A stretch of DNA of 64,000 nt from Xylogone sp. PMI_703 (lineage: Eukaryota > Ascomycota > Leotiomycetes): contig JAJTUQ010000002.1 of assembly GCA_021399445.1 (NCBI GenBank), positions 5,146,001-5,210,000 of the forward strand, read 5' to 3'. Positions 9,250-20,800 of this stretch are shown here, piece after piece (position 1 is the first letter of the stretch; every line of letters begins with the position of its first letter). Under the pieces are notes generated by a model. The model was not told the DNA's origin and did no database searches. It saw only the letters and a program-made list of their open reading frames with translations. Both the position numbers and the translations under genes were made by a program.

Positions 9250-11302
9250 CTATAATACATCCTCTACGTCACTATGCTCATCCGCAAACACTTGTTGTAC
9301 CAGTAACTTTTTGTTAACTACCACATGAGTCAGCGATTATGAAAGTTCGAATTTGAGTTACAACAATAAGGAAGCCCAGACAAAACTCAACATACCTTTC
9401 CCCATGGCATTCTTAGGAATCTCATCCACGACCTTCATGACCTGCGGGATCTTATAATTGGCAAGTCGATCTCTTAAAGCTCTCCGCATATCCATTGGAC
9501 CCCATTTCTTCCCGACCTTCTCCTTCTCTTCAGGTTTCAAGATAATGATGGCTCCAACCTTGTGACCCCATTTTCCAGAGGGCACAGCTACCACAGCTGC
9601 CTCAGCAACCTGTGGCAAGGAAAGCAATTCTCGCTCGACTTCTAGTGCACTGACCTTTTCTCCACCAGTCTTAATGATATCGGCACTCTTTCGTCCGTGG
9701 ATGAAGTACATCGGCCCTCTTGCCCACTCCTGGTCGCTGTGACCAGCACTGGGGACGACTCTTCGCACAGCGATGTCTCCCGTCTTGAACCACCGTCCTC
9801 TCCCATCTTCACCTTCCACAAACTCCTCCCTTGTCGCCTTCTCATTCTTCCAGTATTCTTTGAAGATAGTAGGGCCTCGGAGTTGGATCTCGCCGTCTCG
9901 TTCCCGGCCATCTTTGTCCAGTTCTTCACTAACGGGGATCACTTCGTTGGTTTCCGTATCTACGAGTCGTGCTTCGACAGATGGGAGCGGCCAGCCTACA
10001 CTTGCATCTACGCGATCTTCGAATGAGAGACCACACGAGAGTGCCATTCCTACCTCCGTCATTCCATAGCGTTCGAGAAGCACGTTGCCACCACTTAAGT
10101 CCTTCCATGCCTGCTTGGTTGGGGTCGGTAATGCCGCTGAGCCTGAGATACCCATCCGCATGTTTTCTGGTGCTACGCCTTTCCTTGTAGCAGCTTGTAG
10201 TTCGGGAGAGAGATCCTTGTGGGTTGCTAGCAGACGGTTGTAGACTGTAGGTACAACGGTGAAGAAGGTGATCGGTTCTTTTATTTTGGGCTCTGGTAAG
10301 AAAGGCGCTGCTAATCGCTCCCAGACAGCTTGGGCGTTGAAAGGAAACATGAACTCAATTGTGGAGCCAGCAAAAAGGGGTGTCAAGATAGCATTGACTG
10401 TGCCGTGGATATGGTGGAGTGGAAGAACATGAAGGAGGTGGTCTTCTGGGGTGTAGTTCCAGGCCTGTTTCAGTGACATAGCTTGGGCAGTTAATGCGGA
10501 TTGAGGAATCAAGACGCCTTTCTAGAAGCATTTGGTCAGCCGGATCTCATGCCTAGATATCCGTAAAACACCTACAGGTCGATTGGTAGTTCCAGAGGTG
10601 TAAAGCATCATTCCACCCTCGCTGTCTGTGGATCCCTCAAATACTACCTGTCCCGCAGCTCCACCACCCATTTTCTTCTCGAGCTTCACATGCTTTGGGT
10701 TAGAGGCTAACCCTGCATTTATGACCTCCTGCGCTTTGGCTTCAAACTTTGCAGACGATAGTAGCATAGAGGATTCGCTCTGGTCCAGAATGTATTGTAG
10801 TTCATGAGCAGGAAATGCTGGGGAGAGGGGCAGTGCTATTGAGTGAGTAGCAAAGATGGAGAGGAGGGTTACTGAACGTGGACAATTAGCTGCCAACGTA
10901 GAAAACTGCAGCATTCTTAGATTGCTCACCTACATAATCATAGCTGTTTTCCACCAGGAAAGCTATGCGCTCGCCTGCAAGATTGGGGGAACTAGCTTCT
11001 CTATGAAGACGCTCCTTAGCCTCGGCCACATCCGTCAACAGCTCTCCATAAGTGAATCTCCTGCCAGATTTGGAGTGGATAGCTACTGTTGATTGAGGGT
11101 CATGTCCTGCAATCGCCCCAAAAACCGGCAATCGTGGTAGAGTGGAGGTAGAAGCCATTCGGACGGCAATTGAAGTAACAGCAACGGGAACGGCAGCAGA
11201 GTGATATCTCAAGAGCAGGGATTGACGACAACAGCAAAAATGAGTGGACGACGCAGAAATTCTAGATATTACAAGGGAGATGCGAGGATTACTGCATAGC
11301 AT
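9250..11302 (-). CDS. AMP-binding acyl-CoA synthetase, malonyl-CoA synthetase (ACSF3)-like
   Basis: ATP-dependent acyl-CoA ligase. The closest remembered family is the mitochondrial malonyl/methylmalonyl-CoA synthetase ACSF3. Minus-strand exons are 11302-10930, 10871-10576, 10521-9396 and 9317-9250, with introns of 58, 54 and 78 nt, giving 620 aa. Splicing rebuilds ENSYDYVVTLLSIFATHS and the P-loop YTSGTTNRPKGVLIPQ (about residues 215-230), with YGMTEVG near 375, TGD near 470 and GGEKVSALE near 509. The last exon supplies the GKVNKK motif with a candidate catalytic Lys and a short acidic tail. Start 11302 has A at -3 and adds about 48 Arg/Ser-rich residues like a mitochondrial presequence; an internal Met at 11158 could start a shorter form. 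Substrate is not certain from sequence alone. Confidence 0.88.
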
Positions 11303-11305
11303 CGT

Positions 11306-11355
11306 GAGAAAAAGAAGAAAAAGAAGAAGGAAAAGAAAAGAAAAGAAAAGGGAAA
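11306..11355. repeat. Polypurine/polypyrimidine tract
   Basis: Fifty uninterrupted purines on the plus strand (GAAAA/GAAG repeats), so a CT-rich tract in the presumed 5' leader of the acyl-CoA synthetase gene, ending a few bases before its start codon. Confidence 0.85.
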
Positions 11356-11773
11356 TCTCCAGAACAGTAAGAAAACGGTGCCCCTCTTTCCCCAACCAAT
11401 TTTTAGTCTGACAGTAATTATTTCCCGGACAGTTTCCCCGGCCTTGCTCTGCTCTCTGACACTGGACTGGACTGGAGTGGCCGTGCATGTGGGTTGCAGC
11501 GCCCGGAGACCGATGCGATGGGAATTCTCTGTGGGGCATGTTCCCGCCGACGACGTGGAGACCGCTGAGCTTTTGCCCAGGGCTCCGGCAGATGGTTTTT
11601 CCATGCACAGGTGGTACGTACCTCAGCCACAAGGCTGTGATCGTTTGTGGTTCCTGATCTTCGTGCGATCTTATCAGATTTTGGATGCTGGCCTTGACAG
11701 GAGCAACGCAGAGCTACTGATACAATTTATTCTTCCAGCGTTACTTCCGGCAACTCCTCAAGGGCTGTCCTTC
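11356..11773. other. Divergent promoter region, acyl-CoA synthetase / BolA
   Basis: Together with the polypurine tract this forms the 471-bp region between the two divergent starts. Long overlapping ORFs on both strands have no recognisable protein content. No TATA or other site is certain. Confidence 0.45.
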
Positions 11774-12260
11774 ATGCTCCGTCGATCAATCCTCGCATTG
11801 GCAAGGCGGCAGTTATCCACCATGGCGTCAAGTACTCCTGTAGAAGATACCATTCGTGCAAAGGTAGAATGAGAAACTCTCCTTTTTGACAAAATATTTA
11901 TACTATGACATGTTGGTTATCAAGCAGTATAAATATATACTGAGTTCGAGAAACAACTAGGTCACTGAAGCTCTCCACCCCACCTATCTCGAAATCCACA
12001 ATGATTCACACCTGCACTCACACCACAGGGCTATGCAAGGTAGTACTTCGTCCGAGACACACTTCAGAGTCGTTATTACCTCCGAAGCATTCAAGTCCAA
12101 ACCGCACCCTGCAAGGCATAGAATGGTGTATGCGCTCTTGAAGGATGAGATGTCCAAGGAAGGGGGCATTCATGCTTTACAGTTGAAGACTAGAACTCCC
12201 GAGGAGGAACAGAACCAGAAGGAGAGAGAAGAGGCCGAGAAGGGGCAGACTTCTCTTTAA
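11774..12260 (+). CDS. BolA family protein
   Basis: BolA proteins work with monothiol glutaredoxins in Fe-S cluster delivery and iron sensing, in mitochondria or cytosol (family knowledge). Exons are 11774-11863 and 11961-12260, with a 97-nt intron, giving 129 aa. The core shows LEIHNDSHLHSHH, SETHFRVVITSEAF and RHRMVYALLKDEM, the BolA fold with the conserved C-terminal His of the RH motif. The first 16 residues (MLRRSILALARRQLST) look like a mitochondrial presequence. A second in-frame Met at 11822 sits in a near-ideal context (CCACCATGG), so a cytosolic form by leaky scanning is possible. The C-terminus is a highly charged Glu/Lys tail beyond the usual domain. It is divergent from the acyl-CoA synthetase. 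Confidence 0.9.
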
Positions 12261-12641
12261 TCTGCGTTGATAGCTGGTGCGGCTCTTTTCAACGATATTA
12301 GAGCTTTGAAGCCAGGCTAGGTGCAGGGTAGTTGCTCTCTCACACAAGGCTGGTGGGCTGCGTAGGGCTCCTTATTTTCCAAACATCACATGCTGTAAGC
12401 GATTATTTGATCCGACGTGTCACATATAGAAGGCGCGACGAGGTGGTCTGGCTGTATATTAGGACAAAAGTGAGCCATAGGGCTTACGTGGGTATATACG
12501 CGTACAAGATAAAGGCGTGTTATTTGGTAAACCAAGCGGTGTATAGTCATTAGTCGTGAAGCCTCTCTAAATACGCCAATAATTCCCTAGCCTATTTCCA
12601 TAAATGTCCCGCTTTTATACATAATTATACATTGCTGGCTG
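12261..12641. other. Convergent 3' spacer
   Basis: Lies between the BolA gene (+) and the TPP1-like gene (-). One short plus ORF (12332-12553) has no recognisable content. Confidence 0.5.
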
Positions 12642-15600
12642 CTATTCATATTCCCAAGCTTGAGTGTCCGGCTCAGCCTGCGTTGAATGACGCTTGGTAA
12701 CAGAACTCTTTGAGGTTGAGTCGGGTATCGATCCTTGTGTTGATGATCGAAGTCCTAAACTTCGACGTTTGAACTTCCCACTAGAGATGAAGTTTCTGAA
12801 TGAAGATATCTCTTTCTGAGCTTCAGGGCCAAGAGTCTTCGACGCAGAGAATCTATGGTCACGATCCGACCTGGCTTCATTCAACTCCTGCCTAGTTGAT
12901 GCCTTTGATTTAGTCTGGCCATGCCGCTGGTCGGTTGAATCTGCGGGATCCTTTCTTTTGGCTGCATCGTGATGAGGTAAGCTCACAGTCATCCGGGAAG
13001 CGTGTTTTGGTTTTGCTAACTGCTCTGCACCCAGAGAACTGCGTGCCGATCCGGGAGATAGCGATCTGTCGTGTCTCTTGTTTTGGACCGGTGAGCTTGC
13101 AAGATTTCCGGTATTATCCAAACCCGGAGAGTCCTGAATACTTTTGTGCGAGGCCACTTGATCCCTTTTAAGCAATGTTTTACTTCTTCTGGAAGGACTT
13201 AGCGAATTTGGAGCGACTGATGTTGCTCTGGCTGATGCCTCGGGTGATGGAGCCGTAGTACCAGTCCATGGGAATTTCCTTGAAGATGTGCTGTTCGAAC
13301 GCTCTTGTACTCTCTTGTCTTGAGAGGAACTGCCAATACGGCTGTTTTGGGCTATTAACTGACTGGGAGTTTCAAAGAACGCTTTCCGTTGGACTCGACC
13401 GCTATTCCTACTCGATTCGCCATGTATTTTGTCTTCACACATGTCCTCTCTATTTTCAACTTCAGTCTCTTGTGGCGGACTTGAAGACGAACAGGGTTCT
13501 TTCCGGCTACTTTGCTTACTTGATTCGGATCTAGACAGAAATTTCGAACGTAGAGTATCTGTTTCTTGAGGATAAATAGAGAGAGCATTTTCCAGATTCT
13601 CTGGCGTGATGACTCGAGAGAGAAATATAGGACTACTAATTTCCTTGTTGTAGAACTCTAAGCCGGTAAGGCGACTGTCCGTTTCTTCTTCGGGGAGGTC
13701 ATCGAGGTATTGAACATATTGAGTACGATTTGCTCGGATAAAATCATCCCATAAGTAAGGATGTGGTGCTTTCTTTTCCCCGATGAGCCACTCTAAGTAT
13801 ACACACGCCCTGAGGATTGAGAGTTCATTTGGAGGAAAGGTAGGATAGGTAGATTTATATCTCTCAAGTAAGTTTTGTTCTACTGAATTCATACCCGACT
13901 GTGATTCGTTAGGGGTATCTGCCTCGATAGAGCTCGTTACAGCGAACCCTGTTCCCTGTGGCCTGGGCACCTCGTTTTCATGAAGTTTTCTATAGTCCAA
14001 GATCTCGGCTTTGGGATTCGACCTTGAAGTAGACCGTTCTCTAATTGGATTTGATACTCCCGTTGAAGAAACGCCTTTCAATATCGTATCAGACTCAGGG
14101 TTGGGGAGGTTTATAGCTTGAGTGTTCTGAACAATCGTAGGATAAGTATCAGGAGAAGTGGATCCAATATGGTTGTCTCCCGTAGACAATCCTTTAAAAA
14201 AATTGAGTCTATTTACCCTAGCCAGTTCACTTGCATCCTGGGTTATCTGCTCTTGGGAGCTGAAATCAAGTTCTCTAGCTTTCATCACTCTTCGGCGCTT
14301 CAGTGGGCCAGGGTAATTTTCCTTAAGAGACTCTTCGTTACTGCGCTTCCCGTAATATGTGGGAGAATTAGTGTCGTAGCTTTCTGATACAGACTTCTCA
14401 TCTGTAGAGCAGAGCTCGTGTGCGGCAGAGGGCAATGAGCCATTTGAAAGACTAAAATTTTCCACACTCTCCTCCTCCGGGGAGTTCAATGATTGCATCT
14501 CCGGTATTGCATTATCTAAAACCTTAGTTTCTAGTTGAGGGGAGGCTATAATTGCCATAGAATGGCGGCTCCTGGCTCTGTAGGTTTCTGTTTCCTCTTC
14601 ATCTATTGGCGAATGTTGGGAGCGATGATTTTGGGTTATAGCGATATCAGCGCTTTCACTCTGTGTGCTTTCTATAGATGGCCAATTGGGTTGTGCATGA
14701 GAATTAATAGGATGATCCGTAAAAGTACAGGGAATAAGAGGGTCTGAGAATATATCTCCACTACTCGGCTTTTGGCCAGGATCTGAACAATGGTCTATTG
14801 CATTGAATAAACGCCTCCTGGGCGTAACGCGAGAGTGTCCACCAAAGGGAGTTTGCTCCACTTCGACCCTCGGAAGCTTTTGTGAGGAACTTAAGGAACG
14901 GGGCTGACTGGCAGATCGAATTTTGCTTGTATACGTATTATTAGACTCAAAGGGGTCATTGACTGCAAAGGGAACAGCCAACTCCATCTCATCTTCATCA
15001 CTAGATATCTCTGAGCTCCGTATGGGAGGTGTGGATGGGAGCTTATATTGTGGTCTGGCATCATTATCCATTTTCGTACCAGGTTTGGAGGCATTGCTAT
15101 TAAAGGTAGCGCCTGTGTTGTCTGTTGCTAAAGAGTGAGAAATTGCAATTTGTGTCTTGTCAAGGTCAGTATTAGTATCGTGAATCCGTATTTGACTGGA
15201 TGAACCCACTACCTCCTTGATCGGTTCGGATACTCGGACCTCCTTAGACAGGTACTGGGCTGGCGAGGAGTGAGATACCTGGATGTCGTATATTTCACCC
15301 CTGACCGTAGGTTTAAGGTGTTCTATAGGGCTCGGGCTCCAGGATGGATCTCTTTGATCACTAGTAGTCTCGTCTTGCATGGGTGTTGTATAGCTAATAT
15401 TTGGCGATTTCTGGGTTGTTTGTGATGCCGGTGATTTAGGTGACCTGTTTCTGGAAATGGAGTTGTGACTAATATTGTGCAATTCTTTAGAATCGTTTTC
15501 GTACTCTGCCTCTGTAACCGTATCCACGGCTTTCAGCCTTTGTGTGTCGTTCCCTAATTCTCGAGGACTACCTTCATCTGCATCACTGTTTTCTTCTGAT

Positions 15601-17084
15601 TCAGATTCGTCGCCTTTAGTGTTGGTATCCCAACTATGGATTTCACTAGCGTCAGAATGAAAATTTATCAGGGCATCAAGAACCTTTGGCGGAAGATTCA
15701 ACCGGCTAGCTCTACCCTCGATACCCTCGACTTGATGATGGATCCATGACGAATTGTCATCCAGCAAACGCTTCTGATCCTTAGGTATACGAACATAATT
15801 TCTTGGAATGCGCTTGAGGCCTTCGAATATATTTCGTTCCGGCGGGTACTTAACCCTTGTCTTTAAAGCCAAATGGCTCTTCTTAGCTGCCGTAGGTTCG
15901 CCTAACTCCACTTCGTTTGCGGAAAGTCTTGAACCAGCATCTTCTCGAGCCTCGTTCTTTTCATTCTCCTGAAGTTCGTTTTGCGTATCTTGCGTGATAC
16001 GATTGTCCTGGCCTGACTCCCTATCGTGTTGGTTATTCGCATATTTTGATGTTTGAATTTCCTTATTCCTACTTCCTATACAATCCGCCGCCAATTTCCC
16101 ACCGGATGCCCGAATTTCTGAGACTTCTGAAATACCCCCTATCTGAGATCTAGGAGATGATTGCACCAAAGCGACTTCAGGTATATCGTTATGTAAACCA
16201 GATAGATCATTTTTGACATATAATACAGAATGATCTTTTGGTTGGTTTGGTCTCCCTTTGAGAAGGGATAAAAGTTCTTCTTGTCTCTGATGACCTCCGT
16301 TGGATGCGCTCAGTACTGTAGTATCCGGTTTGAGTGGTAGTTGAGTGGAGAGCACATAACTGGAAGAGCTATCAACATTCTCCTCGCTTGGTGACAACGG
16401 AAAGGGCGAGCTCCTATTTGAATGCAGCAGAGAGCGATTTGGATCTTTCAGTTCGAGTGTAGGAAGAAGAGCAAGTATCTTCCCTAACACATCTCCAATG
16501 TTCGGCTCCAATTTGATATCGCTTGGATGCCCACAAATCGCGGAGCCTTCACTTCCTAATAATTGAAAGCTTACCACATCAAGGGTCAATCGTCGGCTTA
16601 GATGAGATCTGGGATTGATCACCTTTGCACAGTTAGCTAATTTATATGGCATATTAACACTGATTTGGAACGTCACTTACAAAGTGAAAGTCCGTAATTT
16701 TACAAATCCCGCCACGAGTCAATACATTGAATTTTCTGTCGTGCTTCTTCTCAAATATTTTCGTTGACGCTTCGCTGAAACTTGCCCTAATACTGGACTC
16801 TCCATCAGATATGATGGCGTTGAAGGGTGCTTTATGTGGCGATATAAACTTTTAGGCGGTTAGTATTGGCATCCACCCAGATATGGAAGGACTGGAGCGC
16901 TGACTTCAACAAGCTGGACGTGTTTTGGTTGTCGGACGCGGATCCAGAGTTTGCCCGACCGATATTGAACTTCATCCCCTATCTTTTCTGCACCGGAAGA
17001 ATGGTTCGTATGGAGCCAGGCTAGGGCGCTTTGAAACTCATCATGGGCAGTTGAGGCAATCCAAGAGCGCAACATGGAGGCCAT
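12642..17084 (-). CDS. TPP1/Tpz1-like shelterin subunit (OB-fold telomere protein)
   Basis: Shelterin TPP1/Tpz1 proteins bridge the single-strand telomere binder Pot1 to the rest of the complex and regulate telomerase (family knowledge). Exons are 17084-16877, 16829-16681 and 16622-12642, with introns of 47 and 58 nt (CTAAC and GCTAAC branch points), giving 1445 aa. The N-terminal ~200 residues fit a TPP1-type OB fold: MASMLRSWIA, then FNAIISDGESSIRASFS, then GICKITDFHFVINPRS and LTLDVVSFQLLG. Residues about 220-1000 are Ser/Glu/Asn-rich and probably disordered. A second ordered block near 1040-1110 contains PYLWDDFIRANRTQYVQYL, which I recall from fungal members. The protein ends in AWEYE. 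Start 17084 has A at -3; an upstream Met at 17141 is in weaker context. Family assignment rests on pattern memory. Confidence 0.72.
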
Positions 17085-17877
17085 ACTGAACGGGGAAGTT
17101 GGTATTTTGAAGTCATGAATGGTGCTATGATTGTCATCCAACGACTATTCTCTTGCTAACTATGCTAAAGGGTAGCAATACTGGCAGTGTGCCAGCATCG
17201 CAGACGGAAGAAGTTGTTGCCCTGAATCTGGACATGCCATTGAGTGGTTGAATATTCAAAGCCTCGAAATAGGAGCGAACAATGAACGCGGGTGGAAGTA
17301 GTTCCTTATCAGACGCGACCGTCATCCCGGACGCGACGGGTGTTAATTGTCGTTAATTACTAAGAAAACCTTAAAAAGCACCGCAGGCGCTAATATGTGG
17401 GGTATCGTGCATGGTCGGTTGGAACTGCCACTTTGTGCTGTGTCGCCGCCGTACCTATGACATGTCACGCCCGTTTGCGCATGAACCGTGGGAGAACCTG
17501 GAAGTTTCCACCTGGAAGACATATCTGCCCAACAAAGGCTTCAGACACACTTTGCGTTGAACTCTTCTGATACTGGAATATGACAGAGATAATGCGCGCG
17601 CGTATGCCTCTGTGATTTGATGAACCATGTAACGACATGCGGCCAGAATCCAAAGGTTGGTGTATTCATTCCTGAGCATACCTAGGTTGGCATCTGATAG
17701 TTGATGCCTGTTAGAGGGAACATGGGTGAATTGCAAGCGCCAGATATTTCTACTGATTCCATTAATAAGATAGCATCCATCGACTTCTGAAACGAGGAGC
17801 TACTTCACCTGCGCTTCTACCTCAGCTGTCGGGGAGATTGTCTGTCTCTGCCGGCAGCACTCTGCCTTTTCATCGAG
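17085..17877. other. Divergent promoter region, TPP1-like / FAB1
   Basis: 793 bp between two divergent starts. Minus-strand ORFs here (17134-17325, 17455-17736) read as noncoding. Presumably holds both promoters and leaders; no specific site is claimed. Confidence 0.5.
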
Positions 17878-20800
17878 ATGGCTTCCAACGATAACCCTAG
17901 ATCGCCTGTATCGGCAGTACTTCACCCTCTAGGCTTCCAGTCGCGGCGCGGCTCTGTGATATCCCTCTCTGGCTCGGGCTCAGTCGATAAAGAGCAGCTT
18001 GCACAAGCCTTGGATCAGATTCACAGCACGGCGTCCCATTCCGACACCCTGACCACTTTCAAAGAATTTGCACCACCGCCTCCTCCTTCCACGACTACGG
18101 AAAATAAGGGCTTAGCTGGAGACCTGATGCAGCATGGTTTAAGCGGATTGTACAATCGACTCCGAGATGCCGTTGGAGGTGGTAAAGACAAGGCCACCCC
18201 AACATCACCTAGAGGAGATGGCGAAAGTTTTGAAAACCTTTCTGTTAAAGGCCCAGCTACTCCTACGTTAATACACCGAGGTTCGAGTGTACCTAGTAGA
18301 GATGAGAGTATAGTAGCAGTGTCCCCCGCCCAGGTTTCAACTACATCGTCCAGGCTGCAATCTCCTACAGTTTCATCATTTGCGCCGCATACTTCAGACG
18401 CACCGTCTCAGATAGTCCGGCCTTCAAAGACGTCTACTGGATTATCAGCTGCATCTAAATTATCCACTTCTTCGAGGCCCCCTATTGCACCGATGACCAA
18501 GGCTACATCGTCTACTCCGATAGTGCCCACAGTTGCACCCATCAATGTTAATGCATTTAAAGATGGAGATAAAAATTATCGGCTTCCCGGTCCTGAGAGT
18601 AATAGCAGAATAGGAAAGAAAACAGCTCCAGAAAGAGTAGACGATGTTCCTGTTACAACTGGTGGCTCGCCGTCGTTTGGTTTTAGTGCTACTCACCCAA
18701 GAAAGCCTAGAGTAAGCGACCAGTATTCAATGGACGGTTCTGTGGAAGTTGGGGAGGAAGATGCGGATGGCGATGCCACTCCCAGTGCAGATTCGAAGAA
18801 AAGGCTGAGCGAGACCGGTTCTCTGGCAGGGTATGATGGGGTAATTAGCAAGAGAACTAAGAGCATCGCAGCTCCAAGCGTCGCCTCCTCGGCGCTGTCA
18901 TCGATAAGGGTCTCAGATGCAACTCGGTTGAATACTACAACAGCGTCACGGCTTGCTGTTCCAGAGTCTGTAAAGCGTCCCACAGCGATCGAACGGATCA
19001 CACAGTCGCATTTACCTGGATACCAAGCTTCCAGGGCGTCATCAAGTGACCGGAGCACCGCTGATACCACTACTGACCGTGGTTCTAGTCAAAATAGTGG
19101 TACCCGTGAGCTCCATACTGGCGAAGATGGCCGTGCTGGCGGATATCTTAACCTGCGCTTCAGGGGGCTATTGTCTACTGATCGGCCTCCACAAACTGTA
19201 AATGTAAGACTTGAGCAAATGAGAAAACAAGTTTACAGTAAAGAATTCTGGATGGCGGATGATATATGCAAGGAATGCTTTCTTTGTGGCGATGCGTTCT
19301 CCGCATTCCGACGAAAACACCATTGTCGGACTTGTGGGTGCATTTTTGATTCAAAATGTACTTCAACTATTTCTGGTCAACGATTTGGTGTACAGGGTTC
19401 ACTGAGAGTGTGTAAAACGTGCCTGGATATTATTAACCGAAGACATGATAGTAGTGGCTCTGACGATTCTGATATTGAGTCGGAAGCCTTAGATTCTCCT
19501 CAGTTACGGCAAGACAAATCCCAACCACTGATAGATAAGGAAGCAGAAAAGCGGAGCACTTCGCAAGGGAATGCTAATAGAGAAGACAAATCGAGGCCAT
19601 TGGCTACACCAATGATGGCTATTCCAGCAGCTAGGCGGATAGGAGAGTCCTCAAACAGACGCTCAGCAGTCCTGGAAATTGATGCACAGCAGGTCACTCG
19701 CCCTGGCTCTTCAAGATCAATAAAACCAATATCTGGTATCGGGAGGCCGCCATCATCGGGACATAGACGGCATCCATCAAAACATAATATTAGTAGACTA
19801 AAGTCTCTTATGGAAGATCGAGCACCCTTCCATCGTGCTGAAGCTGATGGGATATCGAAGAAGAGTCGGCTTCCCGCTTTTCATGACGACAATATCATTG
19901 ACCCTGACTTAGCACCATATATGTCTGACGAAGGCTCTAGCGAAGATGAGCAGATGAGTATATTCGCTACGCTGAACAGCAATATCAATGACCACAGCTA
20001 TGAAAATGATAGGTCTGGGTTTGGTTCCCTCCTAAGTGGAGCTAAAAGGCACAGATCAAGGATTGGAGAAAAAGGTGCCAGTGCTATGAGCTTTAGTAGT
20101 CGTGGTATGGATGATCTTGGTACAGGGCTTGGTGCTGGCCCGTTTACTAGACCGAACAGACGCCGCAATCTCAGCGTTGCTAGCAACATTCTACATCTCC
20201 AACGCACTTCACCAAGGCAGAGCAAGTCTCCAGTCTTTGGACAATCATACGCCAACCTAGATGAAGTTATTGATAATTCCTCGGACCCTTCTACTCCAAT
20301 ACGTGGGCATTCTAGGATGACACGAAGTGCATCAATGGTCGAAAGTATGGCCCCTGCAATTGAACTAAATAGTGCGAGTTTACGACATGTGCAAAAACTA
20401 TTACACCAATTGTTAGAGGATGCCAGCATTCCGAATGTTACTTCTTGGGAGAACGCCCTAATGCCAATCCTCCTCCAGTGCACGGATGATGTGAATCCAG
20501 ATGTCCGCGGAGGCGATGATATTGATATCCGCCACTACGTGAAACTCAAGAAAATCCCGGGTGGGAAGCCTGGCGATACATCCTATGTATCTGGAGTAGT
20601 TTTCACAAAGAAACTTGCACTTAAGAGCATGCCAAGAAGGATATCAAACCCAAGAATCGTTATCGTCTCATTCCCCATTGAGTATTCACGGCATCAATCC
20701 CAGTTCATGAGCCTCGAACCCGTTATTGCTCAGGAGAAAGATTTCCTTCGAAATATGGTGAATCGTATCGCTTCCCTAAGACCCCAGCTCCTCCTTGTCC

